Shown piece after piece: positions 24,993 through 34,596 of a stretch of DNA of 64,000 bases. The stretch comes from Clostridium sp. (GTDB lineage: Bacteria; Bacillota; Clostridia; Lachnospirales; Lachnospiraceae). Where the stretch lies: contig JAISOV010000051.1 in the NCBI GenBank assembly GCA_031275405.1, forward strand, positions 1 to 64,000. Reading direction: 5' to 3'. The notes under the pieces are model-generated. The model had not been told where the DNA came from and made no database searches. It saw nothing but the letters and a program-made list of their open reading frames with translations. The translations under genes were made by a program, and so were the position numbers. How positions within the stretch are numbered: the stretch's first letter is position 1; each line of letters opens with the position of its first letter.

Positions 24993-26681
24993 ATGATGGA
25001 AAAGATATTCGGAAAAGGAGCCGGCGGCGGCATCGCCGCCGGGGCGCTCTGCTTCGTGAAGAAAAACCGCGGGCAGATCAAGCCTTATCATGTCGGCGAC
25101 ACCGCCGCAGAGCTGGAGCGGTTCGGCGCGGCGAAGGAAAAAGCCCTGCTGCAGCTGGGCGAGCTTTACCGGAAAGCGCTTTCCCGGGTGGGCGAGCAGG
25201 GAGCCGCGCTTTTTGAAGTCCACCGGATGATGGTCGAGGATGAAGCTTACTGCGCTTCCATCCGGAATCTCATCCAGAGAGAAAGACGGAACGCCGAATA
25301 TGCGGTGGCGGTCACATCCGATCATTTTTCGCGGATGTTTTCGGAAACGGACGATCTTTATATGAGAGAACGCGCCGCCGATGTCCGCGACGTCTCGGAT
25401 CGGCTGACGCGGTGCCTGACCGGAGAAAGCGCGGAGGGACTTGCCGGCGCGGAGCCGGTGGTGGTCGCGGCGGACGATCTGTCGCCGAGCGAAACGATCC
25501 AGCTGGATCAGTCGAAGATCCTTGCTTTTGTCACCGCCAGAGGTTCCGCCAATTCCCATACGGCGATTCTGGCGCGGACGATGGGCATTCCGGCGGTCGT
25601 CGGGACGGGGAGCCTGGACGAGAGCCTGGACGGGAGCTTCTGCGTCGTGGACGGTTCGGCGGGCGAAGTCTACGTGCGGCCCGACGACGCGACCCTCGAG
25701 CGGCTGATGGCGAAGAAATGTGAGGAAGAATACCGGAAAGAATTGCTGGAGCAGTATCAAGGGAAGCCCAATATCACGCTGGACGGAACGGAAATACTGG
25801 TTTGCGCTAATATTGGAAGCCCGTCGGAACTGGGGCTTGTCCGGCAGAATGATGCCGGGGGGATCGGCCTTTTCCGAAGTGAATTCCTTTATCTGGAAAG
25901 CGATGGCTACCCGACCGAAGAAACGCTTTTTCACGCGTACCGGACGGTGGCGCAGGCCATGGCCGGCAAACGCGTGGTCTTCCGGACGCTGGACATCGGC
26001 GCCGACAAGCAGATCGGCTACTTCCGGCTGGCGAAAGAAGAAAACCCTGCCTTGGGAATGCGCGGCATCCGGCTCTGCCTGACGCGGCGAGAGCTTTTCA
26101 GGACCCAGCTCCGCGCCCTTTACCGGGCTTCGGCTTACGGGAAGGCGGCGCTTATGTTCCCGATGATCTCCTCGCTCTGGGAGGTCCGAAAAGCCAAGGA
26201 AGCCGCGCGGGAAGTCCGCGCCGAGCTGGAAGCGGAAGGGCTTCCTTTCGACCCGGAAGCCGAAATCGGGATCATGATCGAGACTCCCGCCGCCGCCGTG
26301 ATCAGTGACCTCCTTGCGCCGGAAGTCGATTTTTTCAGTATCGGCACCAATGACCTGACACAGTATACCCTGGCTGTTGATCGCCAGAATCCGGAAGTGG
26401 AGCAGTTCTGCGACCAGCGCCATGAAGCGGTTCTCAGGCTGATTCAGTTCGTGACCGACAACGCGCACAGGCGCCATATCTGGGTCGGAATCTGCGGCGA
26501 ACTGGCGGCGGACGTCTCTTTCACCGAGCGGTTCCTGCGGATGGGCGTGGACGAGCTGTCCGTGCCGCCGTCTTCGGTGCTGCGGCTCCGCAAAGCCGTT
26601 ACCGAGGTGGATCTGAGGAAAAAAAAGGAAAAAGGAGCCGAAACATGGCACATAGGGAGCATACCAAAGTCATTTCCATAG
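24993..26681 (+). CDS. ptsI: PTS enzyme I (phosphoenolpyruvate-protein phosphotransferase)
   Basis: First enzyme of the sugar phosphotransferase system, passing phosphate from PEP to HPr. About 560 residues. The swivelling phosphohistidine domain has ARGSANSHTAILARTMGIPA with the active His. The PEP-binding barrel has GIGLFRSEFLYL, LDIGADKQIGYF, ENPALGMRGIRLCL, MFPMISS, GIMIETPAA, FFSIGTNDLTQYTLAVDR and ICGELA. The start is uncertain (TTG 24978, ATG 24993 or 24996). The C-terminus runs 37 bases into ispG, ending with residues that read the ispG ribosome site, a probable late read-through extension. Confidence 0.93.
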   Translation: MMEKIFGKGAGGGIAAGALCFVKKNRGQIKPYHVGDTAAELERFGAAKEKALLQLGELYRKALSRVGEQGAALFEVHRMMVEDEAYCASIRNLIQRERRNAEYAVAVTSDHFSRMFSETDDLYMRERAADVRDVSDRLTRCLTGESAEGLAGAEPVVVAADDLSPSETIQLDQSKILAFVTARGSANSHTAILARTMGIPAVVGTGSLDESLDGSFCVVDGSAGEVYVRPDDATLERLMAKKCEEEYRKELLEQYQGKPNITLDGTEILVCANIGSPSELGLVRQNDAGGIGLFRSEFLYLESDGYPTEETLFHAYRTVAQAMAGKRVVFRTLDIGADKQIGYFRLAKEENPALGMRGIRLCLTRRELFRTQLRALYRASAYGKAALMFPMISSLWEVRKAKEAAREVRAELEAEGLPFDPEAEIGIMIETPAAAVISDLLAPEVDFFSIGTNDLTQYTLAVDRQNPEVEQFCDQRHEAVLRLIQFVTDNAHRRHIWVGICGELAADVSFTERFLRMGVDELSVPPSSVLRLRKAVTEVDLRKKKEKGAETWHIGSIPKSFP

Positions 26682-27727
26682 GGAACCGGCTCATCGGCGG
26701 AGGGAAGCCGGTTCTGATCCAGTCCATGACCAACACCAGGACCCAGGACACGGCGGCGACGACCGCCCAGATCCTTGCCTTGGAGGAGGCGGGCTGCGAG
26801 ATCGTCCGCTGTACGGTGCCGGACATGGAAGCGGCGGCGGCCCTGCGGAAGATCAAAAAACAGATCCACATTCCGCTCGTCGCGGACATCCACTTCGACT
26901 ACAGACTGGCCATCGCTTCCATAGAAAACGGCGCGGACAAGATCCGGATCAATCCCGGCAATATCGGAACCTCCGAGAAGGTGCGGGCGGTGGTGGCGGC
27001 GGCAAGAGAGCGCGGTATCCCCATCCGTGTCGGGGCCAACGGCGGCTCCTTGGAAAAACATATACTGGAAAAGCATGGAGGCGTGACGGCCTCTGGACTT
27101 GTGGAAAGCGTCTTGGGCAAGGTACACGTCATAGAAGAGCTGGGTTATGACAGGCTGGTCGTCAGCGTAAAGTCCTCCGACGTGCTGATGTGCGTCAAAG
27201 CCCATGAAATGTTAGCGGAGCGGACGGACTACCCCCTGCATGTGGGAATCACGGAAGCGGGTACTCTGTGGAGCGGAAACATTAAATCGGCGGCGGGGCT
27301 GGGTATTCTCCTGTACCAAGGGTTTGGGGATACCATCCGCGTATCCCTGACGGGGGAACCGGTACAGGAAGTCAGGACGGCGAAACTGCTCCTGCGCACC
27401 TTGGGGCTTCGCAAAGGCGGGATCGAAGTGGTGTCCTGTCCCACCTGCGGCAGGACGCAGATCGACCTGATTGCCCTTGTGGGCCGGGTGGAAGCCCTGA
27501 TAGAAAGCTATCCGGCAGATCTGTGGACGGAGCGGGATCTCAAGGTGGCGGTCATGGGCTGCGCGGTCAACGGGCCGGGAGAAGCCAGGGAAGCGGACAT
27601 CGGAATCGCGGGCGGTCGAGAAGAAGGACTGCTGATCCAAAAAGGCCGTATCCTGCGCAAAGTACCGGAAGGGGAGCTTCTGGACGCGTTCAAAGAAGAA
27701 ATGGACCGGCTCGTCCAAGAAATGTGA
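26645..27727 (+). CDS. ispG: 4-hydroxy-3-methylbut-2-en-1-yl diphosphate synthase IspG
   Basis: Iron-sulfur enzyme of the MEP isoprenoid pathway. 360 residues: TIM barrel (VLIQSMTNTRTQDTAATTAQ, VADIHFDYRLAI, KIRINPGNIG) and the C-terminal cluster domain with VSCPTCGRTQID and VMGCAVNGPGEAREADIGIA, giving three Cys ligands plus the downstream Glu. An AAAAAGGAG site lies inside the ptsI end. It is followed closely by polC, a common Clostridia order. Confidence 0.95.
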   Translation: MAHREHTKVISIGNRLIGGGKPVLIQSMTNTRTQDTAATTAQILALEEAGCEIVRCTVPDMEAAAALRKIKKQIHIPLVADIHFDYRLAIASIENGADKIRINPGNIGTSEKVRAVVAAARERGIPIRVGANGGSLEKHILEKHGGVTASGLVESVLGKVHVIEELGYDRLVVSVKSSDVLMCVKAHEMLAERTDYPLHVGITEAGTLWSGNIKSAAGLGILLYQGFGDTIRVSLTGEPVQEVRTAKLLLRTLGLRKGGIEVVSCPTCGRTQIDLIALVGRVEALIESYPADLWTERDLKVAVMGCAVNGPGEAREADIGIAGGREEGLLIQKGRILRKVPEGELLDAFKEEMDRLVQEM

Positions 27728-27750
27728 CCGCCGTAGAAAGCGAGAAGACC

Positions 27751-30700
27751 ATGCGAAAGCCTTTTTTTGAAGTGTTCCCTACCTTAAAATGTGAAGTCGC
27801 CCTGCACAGGCTCCTGGAGCAGACCGGCATTGAAAGAGTGGCCGTGACCAAACAGAGGGATTTCCTGCGCGTGTACCTGTACAGCCCCCTGCTGATCCCC
27901 AAGGAGAAGATCTGGTCTGCGGAGCGGGAGATCCAAAGGCAGCTGTTCCCCAGGGCGGCTCTGAAAGTGAAGATATACGAGCATTTTGAACTGTCCGGAG
28001 ACTACAGCCTCCAGAGGCTGATGGAAAGCTACCGGAGCAGTATTTTACAGGAGCTCAAAGCCTACAGCCCGATCGAGCATAACGCTTTCCGGACGGCACA
28101 GGTGTCTTATCCTGCGTCCGGCGAGGTACTGCTCACGGTGGAAGACCAGCTGCCGGTCAGGAGCAAAGAGCAGGATTTCATCCGTGTCCTGGAAAAAATA
28201 CTGGTAGAGCGCTGCCGTTTTCCCGTGGAGGTCAGGATCCAGTACCGGGAAGCGCGGCAGCGCAAGGCCGCCGGGGAAGAGAGCGGGGACGCGGAGCGCC
28301 GGCCCGGTTCGGAGCCAAGGTTCGGAGCGGAGCGTCGGCCCGACCCGGAGCCGAAATCCGGAGCGGCTTCCGCAGGCTCTCCGAAAAACGGCGGGTTTCG
28401 GCGCGGAGGGAAAAGCCCGGACAATCCGGCGGTGGTCTACGGACGGGATTTTGAAGGGGAAGCGATCCCCATCGAGGACGTGATCGGCGCCATGGGCGAG
28501 GTCGTCATTCGGGGGAAAGTGCTGAAAACCGACAGGCGCGAGCTAAAAAACGGGAAGGCCCTCTTGGTTTTTGACGTCACGGATCTGACGGACACTATAA
28601 CGGTCAAGATCTTTGCCCAAAGCGCACAGGCGGACGAGCTTGCGCCCAAGATCGAGAAAGGAAGCTTCCTGAAAATCAAGGGCAACAGCACGATGGATCA
28701 TTTTGACCATGAAATCATCGTAAGCGCGGTTGCCGGGATCAAAAAAATACCGGATTTCACCGCGAAACGCATGGACAGCGCCCCCAAAAAGAGGGTGGAG
28801 CTGCACTGCCACACGAAGATGAGCGACATGGACGGGGTGTCGGAAGCAAAGGACATCATACGGTGCGCCTACCGCTGGGGGCATCAGGCGATCGCGATCA
28901 CGGATCACGGGGTGGTGCAGAGTTTCACGGACGCCAACCATGTGTGGGAGGAGCTGTGGAAAGCCGAAAAGGCCAGGTGTCAAGAGGAAGGAAAAGAAAG
29001 CCCGGACAGACAGGATTTCTTCAAGATCCTCTACGGGGTGGAAGCCTACCTGGTGGACGATCTGGAGGACGAGCCGCCTCAGGAACGCGGAGAGGACGCC
29101 GCCCAAGGCCCGCAAGACGGATGGGAGGTCTCTCCGCAGCGTATCGCGAGGCTGAAAAAACTGCGCTCCTACCACGCGATCCTCCTGGCCAAAAACGACT
29201 TGGGCCGCGTGAACCTGTACCGCCTGATTTCCCTGTCGCACCTGACCTACTACCATAAGCGCCCGAGGATCCCCAAGAGCGAGCTGATCCGGTACCGGGA
29301 GGGGCTGATCCTGGGAAGCGCCTGCGAGGCGGGAGAACTGTATCAGGCGTTTCTGGAAGGGCAGCCGCAGGAGCGCCTGGAGCGGCTGGCGGATTTTTAC
29401 GACTATCTGGAAATCCAGCCGACCGGAAACAACGAATTTATGATTGCTTCGGACAAACTGCCCGACATTCGCGGCAAGCAGGACATTCAGGAGATCAACC
29501 GTCGGATCGTGGAGCTGGGGGAACGGCTCCGCAAGCCCGTGGCGGCCACCTGCGACGTCCATTTTCTGAATCCGGAGGACGAAGTGTACCGCCGGATCAT
29601 CATGGCGGGGAAAGGCTTTACGGACGCGGACAGGCAGGCGCCCCTGTACCTCCACACCACCGAAGAGATGCTGGAGGAATTTTCTTATCTTGGAACCCAA
29701 AAAGCGGAGGAAGTGGTGATCACCAATACGAACCGGATTGCCGACATGATAGAGGCCATCGCCCCGGTTCGCCCGGACAGGTGTCCGCCCGTGATCCAAG
29801 ACAGCGACAAGCAGCTCACGGACATCTGCTACGCCAAAGCCCATGAGATTTACGGGGAAGTCCTGCCGGAGACGGTAGGGAAGCGTCTGGAGAAAGAACT
29901 CAACTCCATCATCCGCAACGACTTTGCGGTTATGTATATTATTGCGCGGAAATTAGTTCGGGAATCCATTAATTCCGGCTATCTGGTAGGCTCGCGCGGG
30001 AGCGTGGGAAGCTCTTTCGTGGCAACCCTGGCAGGGATCACCGAGGTGAACCCCCTAAGCCCCCACTACCGCTGCCCCAGCTGCCGCTATTCGGACTTTG
30101 CTTCCGAGGAAGTCCGTGCCTATGCCGGGCGGGCGGGCATCGACATGCCGGATCAGCCTTGCCCCGAATGCGGCGCTAAGATGGAAAAAGACGGGTTCGA
30201 CATTCCTTTTGAGACTTTCCTGGGCTTCAAAGGCGACAAGGAGCCGGACATCGACCTGAATTTTTCCGGGGAATATCAGGCCAAGGCGCATAAATATACG
30301 GAGGTGATCTTCGGCGCCGGGCAGACCTTCCGCGCCGGAACGATTGCCACGCTGGCGGACAAGACCGCTTTTGGCTATGTCAAAAATTATTACGAGGAAC
30401 GGGGGATACACAAGCGCGCCAGCGAGATCAGCCGCCTGACCGCCGGATGTACCGGGATCCGGCGAAGCACGGGGCAGCACCCGGGGGGAATCGTGGTTCT
30501 GCCGATCGGGCAGGACATCCATTCCTTTACCCCGGTGCAGCGCCCCGCCAACGACCTGACGACGGACATCATCACGACCCATTTTGACTACCACTCCATC
30601 GACCATAACCTGCTGAAACTGGACATCCTTGGACACGATGATCCGACCATGATCCGTATGCTGCAGGATCTGACCGGAACAGACCCCAGCGGTATTCCGC

Positions 30701-31689
30701 TGGACGACCCTAAGGTCATGTCGCTGTTTCGCGGCACACAGGCTCTGGGCGTGACCCCGGAGCAGATCGGCGGCTGTGCCTTAGGCTCCTTGGGCGTGCC
30801 GGAATTTGGCACGGAGTTCGTGATCCAGATGCTGCTCGACACCAAGCCAAGCAGTTTTTCCGATCTGGTGCGGATCTCCGGCCTGTCGCACGGCACGGAC
30901 GTCTGGCTCGGGAACGCCAAGACCCTGATCGAAGAGGGGAAGGCCACGATTTCCACCGCCATCTGCACCCGTGACGACATCATGACCTACCTGATCCAGA
31001 TGGGCGTGGAAAGCAGCCTGGCTTTCACCGTCATGGAGAGCGTCCGGAAAGGAAAAGGCCTGCGTGAGGAATGGGAAGCGGCGATGAGGGAAAAGAACGT
31101 GCCGGACTGGTACCTCTGGTCGTGCCGGAAGATCAAGTACATGTTCCCGAAAGCCCACGCGGCGGCCTACGTCATGATGGCGTGGCGGATCGCCTATTAT
31201 AAGGTCTATTATCCGCTTGCCTATTACGCGGCGTATTTCAGCATCCGGGCCAAGGCGTTTTCTTATGAGCTGATGTGTCAAGGGCAGGAGTATCTGGAGA
31301 CGCTGATGGCGGATTATAAAAGACGCTGGGATTCCTTGACCAACAAAGAAAAGGAAGCCTACGGGGATATGAAGATCGTGCAGGAAATGTATGCCAGAGG
31401 TTTCGGCTTCGTTCCCATCGACCTTTACGCCGCCCATTCCAAGAACTTCCGGATCGTAGACGAAAAGCGGCTCATGCCTTCCTTAAACAGCATAGACGGC
31501 CTGGGGGAAAAGGCGGCGGACTCCATCGTGGAAGCGGTGCGGGAGGGCGCTTTCTTATCCAAGGATGATTTCCGGCAGAGGGCAAAAGTGTCCAAGCCCT
31601 TGGTAGACCTCATGGAAGAACTGAAGCTGCTCGGAGAGCTGCCGGAGAGCAACCAGCTGAGCCTGTTCGACTTTGTGGGGGCGGGATAA
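27751..31689 (+). CDS. polC: DNA polymerase III PolC lacking the exonuclease domain
   Basis: Replicative polymerase of low-GC Gram-positives, here 1312 residues against about 1430-1470 usually. Order: N-terminal domain (1-165), variable charged linker, OB fold (GEVVIRGKVLKTDRREL), first PHP half (VELHCHTKMSDMDGVSEA, AITDHG, ILYGVEAYLVDD). A 35-residue acidic linker then leads directly into the second PHP half (LRSYHAILLAKNDLGRVNLY, RPRIPKS). The DnaQ-type domain that normally sits here (DxETTG ... HNAxFD) is missing. The polymerase core is complete: Cys-x2-Cys zinc motifs (CPSCRYS, CPECGAK), PDIDLNFSG, GSRGSVGSS, KAHAAAYVMMAWRIAYYK. Confidence 0.95.
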   Translation: MRKPFFEVFPTLKCEVALHRLLEQTGIERVAVTKQRDFLRVYLYSPLLIPKEKIWSAEREIQRQLFPRAALKVKIYEHFELSGDYSLQRLMESYRSSILQELKAYSPIEHNAFRTAQVSYPASGEVLLTVEDQLPVRSKEQDFIRVLEKILVERCRFPVEVRIQYREARQRKAAGEESGDAERRPGSEPRFGAERRPDPEPKSGAASAGSPKNGGFRRGGKSPDNPAVVYGRDFEGEAIPIEDVIGAMGEVVIRGKVLKTDRRELKNGKALLVFDVTDLTDTITVKIFAQSAQADELAPKIEKGSFLKIKGNSTMDHFDHEIIVSAVAGIKKIPDFTAKRMDSAPKKRVELHCHTKMSDMDGVSEAKDIIRCAYRWGHQAIAITDHGVVQSFTDANHVWEELWKAEKARCQEEGKESPDRQDFFKILYGVEAYLVDDLEDEPPQERGEDAAQGPQDGWEVSPQRIARLKKLRSYHAILLAKNDLGRVNLYRLISLSHLTYYHKRPRIPKSELIRYREGLILGSACEAGELYQAFLEGQPQERLERLADFYDYLEIQPTGNNEFMIASDKLPDIRGKQDIQEINRRIVELGERLRKPVAATCDVHFLNPEDEVYRRIIMAGKGFTDADRQAPLYLHTTEEMLEEFSYLGTQKAEEVVITNTNRIADMIEAIAPVRPDRCPPVIQDSDKQLTDICYAKAHEIYGEVLPETVGKRLEKELNSIIRNDFAVMYIIARKLVRESINSGYLVGSRGSVGSSFVATLAGITEVNPLSPHYRCPSCRYSDFASEEVRAYAGRAGIDMPDQPCPECGAKMEKDGFDIPFETFLGFKGDKEPDIDLNFSGEYQAKAHKYTEVIFGAGQTFRAGTIATLADKTAFGYVKNYYEERGIHKRASEISRLTAGCTGIRRSTGQHPGGIVVLPIGQDIHSFTPVQRPANDLTTDIITTHFDYHSIDHNLLKLDILGHDDPTMIRMLQDLTGTDPSGIPLDDPKVMSLFRGTQALGVTPEQIGGCALGSLGVPEFGTEFVIQMLLDTKPSSFSDLVRISGLSHGTDVWLGNAKTLIEEGKATISTAICTRDDIMTYLIQMGVESSLAFTVMESVRKGKGLREEWEAAMREKNVPDWYLWSCRKIKYMFPKAHAAAYVMMAWRIAYYKVYYPLAYYAAYFSIRAKAFSYELMCQGQEYLETLMADYKRRWDSLTNKEKEAYGDMKIVQEMYARGFGFVPIDLYAAHSKNFRIVDEKRLMPSLNSIDGLGEKAADSIVEAVREGAFLSKDDFRQRAKVSKPLVDLMEELKLLGELPESNQLSLFDFVGAG

Positions 31690-31780
31690 GGCCCCGCCTG
31701 GTTCTTCCTGCCGCGCGGTACCCCGCTGCGTATTTCCGGTCGGCCGTTTTTGTAAGTTTTTGGAAACCCCTAAAAAATGC

Positions 31781-31809
31781 TTGCAATTCCTGCGGGAATG
31801 TATTAAACT
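31781..31809 (+). promoter_or_regulatory. Promoter of the tRNA-Glu gene
   Basis: TTGCAA, 17 bases, TAAACT, about 60 bases before the tRNA. Confidence 0.7.
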
Positions 31810-31870
31810 AGACAAGTCCTGAAGAAATCCGCGACAAGGAGTCCGCATAGATAGGCGCGGACGCGCATGA

Positions 31871-31942
31871 GGCTCGTTGGTCAAGCGGTTAAGACGCCGC
31901 CCTCTCACGGCGGAAACAGGGGTTCGATTCCCCTACGAGCTG
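31871..31942 (+). tRNA. tRNA-Glu (anticodon CTC)
   Basis: The cloverleaf folds by eye: acceptor GGCTCGT/ACGAGCT, D stem GTC/GAC, anticodon stem CCGCC/GGCGG with loop CTCTCAC, T stem AGGGG/CCCCT with TTCGATT. Anticodon CTC. CCA is not encoded. Confidence 0.93.
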
Positions 31943-32252
31943 TTTCAGAAGCCACGGTTTATTTCTCTTAAGCGGAGTCCTCAAGACGGTAAGCTGTAAA
32001 ATGAATTGCCCAAACATAAAAAAGGCCCACCCGGGGCAAAAATGATATGCTGAAAGCCGCGGGACAAAAAGCGGCGGGGGCGCCGGATAGATCCATGTAT
32101 CATATCCGCAGGATAGGATATAGGCCGAATGGCCATGCCCTTGCCATGACTGCGGAGCAGTCATGGTATCATAACACAGGACGAATCATCATTTTTTCAT
32201 GCGTCAGCCGTGGGGCGGTGGCAGACATGATTGTGGGGAGGGCGACCAAGTA
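31943..32252. other. tRNA-operon spacer with a perfect stem-loop
   Basis: CCATGACTGC-GGA-GCAGTCATGG at 32144-32166 is a 10-bp stem with a 3-base loop, upstream of the gcvH-like operon. It could be a regulatory leader hairpin or a protein-binding site. No gene is seen. Confidence 0.55.
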
Positions 32253-32609
32253 GTGTACTTTTCAAAATTTCATATCTGGCTGTCGGATAGCGACGACGGA
32301 GTTCGTTTGGGAGTGTCTGACTTTGCCCAAAGCCGGCTGGGAGGGATTATGTTCCTCAACCTTCCCGAAGTCGGCGAATCGGTAGTGATGGGAGAACGCT
32401 TCGGCGATATTGAAAGCGTGAAAACAGTTTCCGACTTAATTTCACCTGTTTCAGGGGAAGTCATAGCCGTTCATCACAATTTGCTTGACACGCCGGATGT
32501 AATCAACGGCTCGCCGTATGATTGCTGGCTTATAACCGTAAAAATTACTGTGAGGGATGGTGGCTTAATGGATGAGGCAGCGTATTTCGAGTACATTAAA
32601 ACGTTATGA
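32253..32609 (+). CDS. gcvH: GcvH-like lipoyl carrier protein
   Basis: A 118-residue H-protein fold. The lipoyl-lysine motif is intact (ESVKTVSDLISPVSGEV) within the usual frame RLGVSDFAQSRLGGIMFLNL and GDIESVK. GTG 32253 is the start, with GGGGAGGG upstream. In glycine cleavage this carries the aminomethyl group, but no gcvP or gcvT lies here. It is the first gene of an operon with lipoamide dehydrogenase, lipoate ligase and dehydratase-type reductases. A different carried group is therefore likely, as with lipoate-binding proteins of sulfur metabolism. Confidence 0.88.
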   Translation: MYFSKFHIWLSDSDDGVRLGVSDFAQSRLGGIMFLNLPEVGESVVMGERFGDIESVKTVSDLISPVSGEVIAVHHNLLDTPDVINGSPYDCWLITVKITVRDGGLMDEAAYFEYIKTL

Positions 32610-33895
32610 TTTATGATTTGGCCATTATTGGCGGCGGGGTTGCGGGGTATTCTGCCGGATTGAGGGCGGGCGCGGTAGGATTGCGCACCGTTCTGGTCGA
32701 GCGTGACCAGTTAGGCGGAACCTGTCTCCATCGCGGCTGCATACCTACAAAATTTCTCGCCCATGCTGCCGCATTGTTCAAGCAAACAAAGGATTTGCGG
32801 CGTTACGGGATCACGTCGGACAATGTGAAATTTAACCTTGCTGCTGCTCAATCGCGCAAGAAGGAAATCATCGGACAACTGCGAACTGGCATTGACCAAT
32901 TACTTGGACAAGGTAAAGTTGACGTTGTGTATGGAAATGCCTACCTTTGCGGCGAGGGCTTAGTGCGAGTGGATGAGCAGGACATAACGGCAAAAAATAT
33001 TCTGATCGCCACCGGCGCGAGACCTTTTCCGCCCATCCTGAACGGAGCGATCACAAGCGACGAACTGCTTGAAATGGAACAGGTTCCTCAGTCACTGACA
33101 ATCATTGGCGGAGGCGTTATTGCCGTCGAGTTTGCAGATGTTTTCAACGCCCTCGGCACGAATGTCACAATGTGCTTGCGTTCGGATAAGCTGCTGCACC
33201 GGTGGGATAGAGAAATCTCACAAAGTATCACCCAGAGTTTCAGACGTCGCGGCATAAAGATAATCCCGAATTGCGACGACTTTTTAGACTTCCAATCGGA
33301 AATAACGCTGTCAGCAACAGGCAGAGTGCCAAATACGCAAAATCTGTTTGGCAATGGCTTAGAAATACGCGTTGACAGCGGCATCGTTGTGAACGAATAC
33401 GGCGAAACAAATGTCAGAGGCATCTTTGCGGCAGGTGACGTAACATCCGGAAGTTCACAGCTTGCTCATATTGCCGCCGTCTCGGGAGAACGAGCTGTAG
33501 ACCATATAGCGGGGCTTCCTGTAACGCCATTCCCGGAAGCTGTAAGTTGCATCTACATTTCGCCGGAGGCTGCTACCGTAGGTTTCACCGAATCAGAGGC
33601 AAAAAAACGGGGAATGGTCGTGGCAGTCGGGAAATATACGATGACCGCTAACGCTCGTACACTCATTGCAACGAATGAACGCGGATTCATTAAATTGATC
33701 GCTGAAAACAAGAGCCATATTCTTATCGGGGCACAGTTAATGTGCGAACGCGCAAGCGATATGATTGGAGAATTGTCCCTTGCCATTAGCCGTAAGATGA
33801 CGATAGAAACTCTTGCGGCGAACATTCGCCCGCATCCGAGTTTTGCCGAAGGTGTGTCTAACGCGCTGGATAACCTGCGGGGGAAACTGAAATGA
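32606..33895 (+). CDS. lpd: Dihydrolipoyl dehydrogenase
   Basis: FAD/NAD flavoprotein that re-oxidises dihydrolipoyl groups, 429 residues. FAD-binding LAIIGGGVAGYSAGLRAG, redox disulfide GGTCLHRGCIPTK, NAD site IIGGGVIAVEFADVFNALG, second FAD motif GIFAAGDVTS, C-terminal RPHPSFAEG supplying the His-Glu pair. Its ATG overlaps the gcvH stop by 4 bases. Its partner is presumably the adjacent lipoyl carrier. Confidence 0.92.
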   Translation: MIYDLAIIGGGVAGYSAGLRAGAVGLRTVLVERDQLGGTCLHRGCIPTKFLAHAAALFKQTKDLRRYGITSDNVKFNLAAAQSRKKEIIGQLRTGIDQLLGQGKVDVVYGNAYLCGEGLVRVDEQDITAKNILIATGARPFPPILNGAITSDELLEMEQVPQSLTIIGGGVIAVEFADVFNALGTNVTMCLRSDKLLHRWDREISQSITQSFRRRGIKIIPNCDDFLDFQSEITLSATGRVPNTQNLFGNGLEIRVDSGIVVNEYGETNVRGIFAAGDVTSGSSQLAHIAAVSGERAVDHIAGLPVTPFPEAVSCIYISPEAATVGFTESEAKKRGMVVAVGKYTMTANARTLIATNERGFIKLIAENKSHILIGAQLMCERASDMIGELSLAISRKMTIETLAANIRPHPSFAEGVSNALDNLRGKLK

Positions 33896-34596
33896 CTTAC
33901 TATGTCGCCGACGGTACAGACCCGTACCGTAATCTTGCGTTGGAGGAACTCCTCCTCGGAGCTGCTGTTCCGGGTGATTATCTGCTTTATCTTTGGCAGA
34001 ACGACAATACCATCGTAGTCGGGCATAATCAAGATGCTTACGTTGAGTGCAGAGCTGACGAGTTTATGACCGATGGCGGCAGAATTGCTCGGAGACTGTC
34101 AGGCGGCGGGGCGGTCTATCACGATTTAGGTAATTTGAATTATACGCTGATCGCCGACAATGCTGTATTTGATAAGCAGACATGCTACGACGTAGTTCTC
34201 CGCACCCTGACGAGTTTGGGGCTGCAAGCTGATTTTAATGGCCGTAACGATTTGACGATAAACGGCAGAAAATTCAGCGGAAACGCTCATTACGATAACG
34301 GCAGAGTGTCCTACCAACACGGCACGATCTTAGTGGGTTGTGACATTCGGCGTATGACGCGGTATCTTACTCCCGCTGAGAGCAAACTACAGCGTAACGC
34401 CGTGGCGAGCGTAAGTTCGCGGGTCTTGAATCTGTCGGAAGTGCTGCCATCTATTTCCGTTGAATCCGTCCGCAGCAAAATGCTTGAGCTGTACGGCACA
34501 GAGCAACTCGTCAATCTGCCGGACGAGAAGGAAATTGCACAATTAGCTGCCAAATACGCAAGTGCGGAATGGATATACAGGAGGATTCAGAGTTGA
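33892..34596 (+). CDS. lplA: Lipoate-protein ligase A, catalytic domain only
   Basis: Attaches lipoate to the lysine of carrier proteins. 234 residues: RRLSGGGAVYHDLGNLNYTL (lipoyl-AMP site) and GRNDLTINGRKFSGNAHY with the catalytic Lys. The small C-terminal accessory domain of typical LplA (about 330 residues) is absent, as in bipartite ligases. It overlaps lpd by 4 bases. It probably charges the operon's own GcvH-like protein. Confidence 0.88.
   Translation: MTYYVADGTDPYRNLALEELLLGAAVPGDYLLYLWQNDNTIVVGHNQDAYVECRADEFMTDGGRIARRLSGGGAVYHDLGNLNYTLIADNAVFDKQTCYDVVLRTLTSLGLQADFNGRNDLTINGRKFSGNAHYDNGRVSYQHGTILVGCDIRRMTRYLTPAESKLQRNAVASVSSRVLNLSEVLPSISVESVRSKMLELYGTEQLVNLPDEKEIAQLAAKYASAEWIYRRIQS

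Noticed and set aside
31871-31942. tRNA-Glu as integration site for the neighbouring operon
   Set aside because: No duplicated tRNA 3' end and no integrase are visible up to 38 kb.
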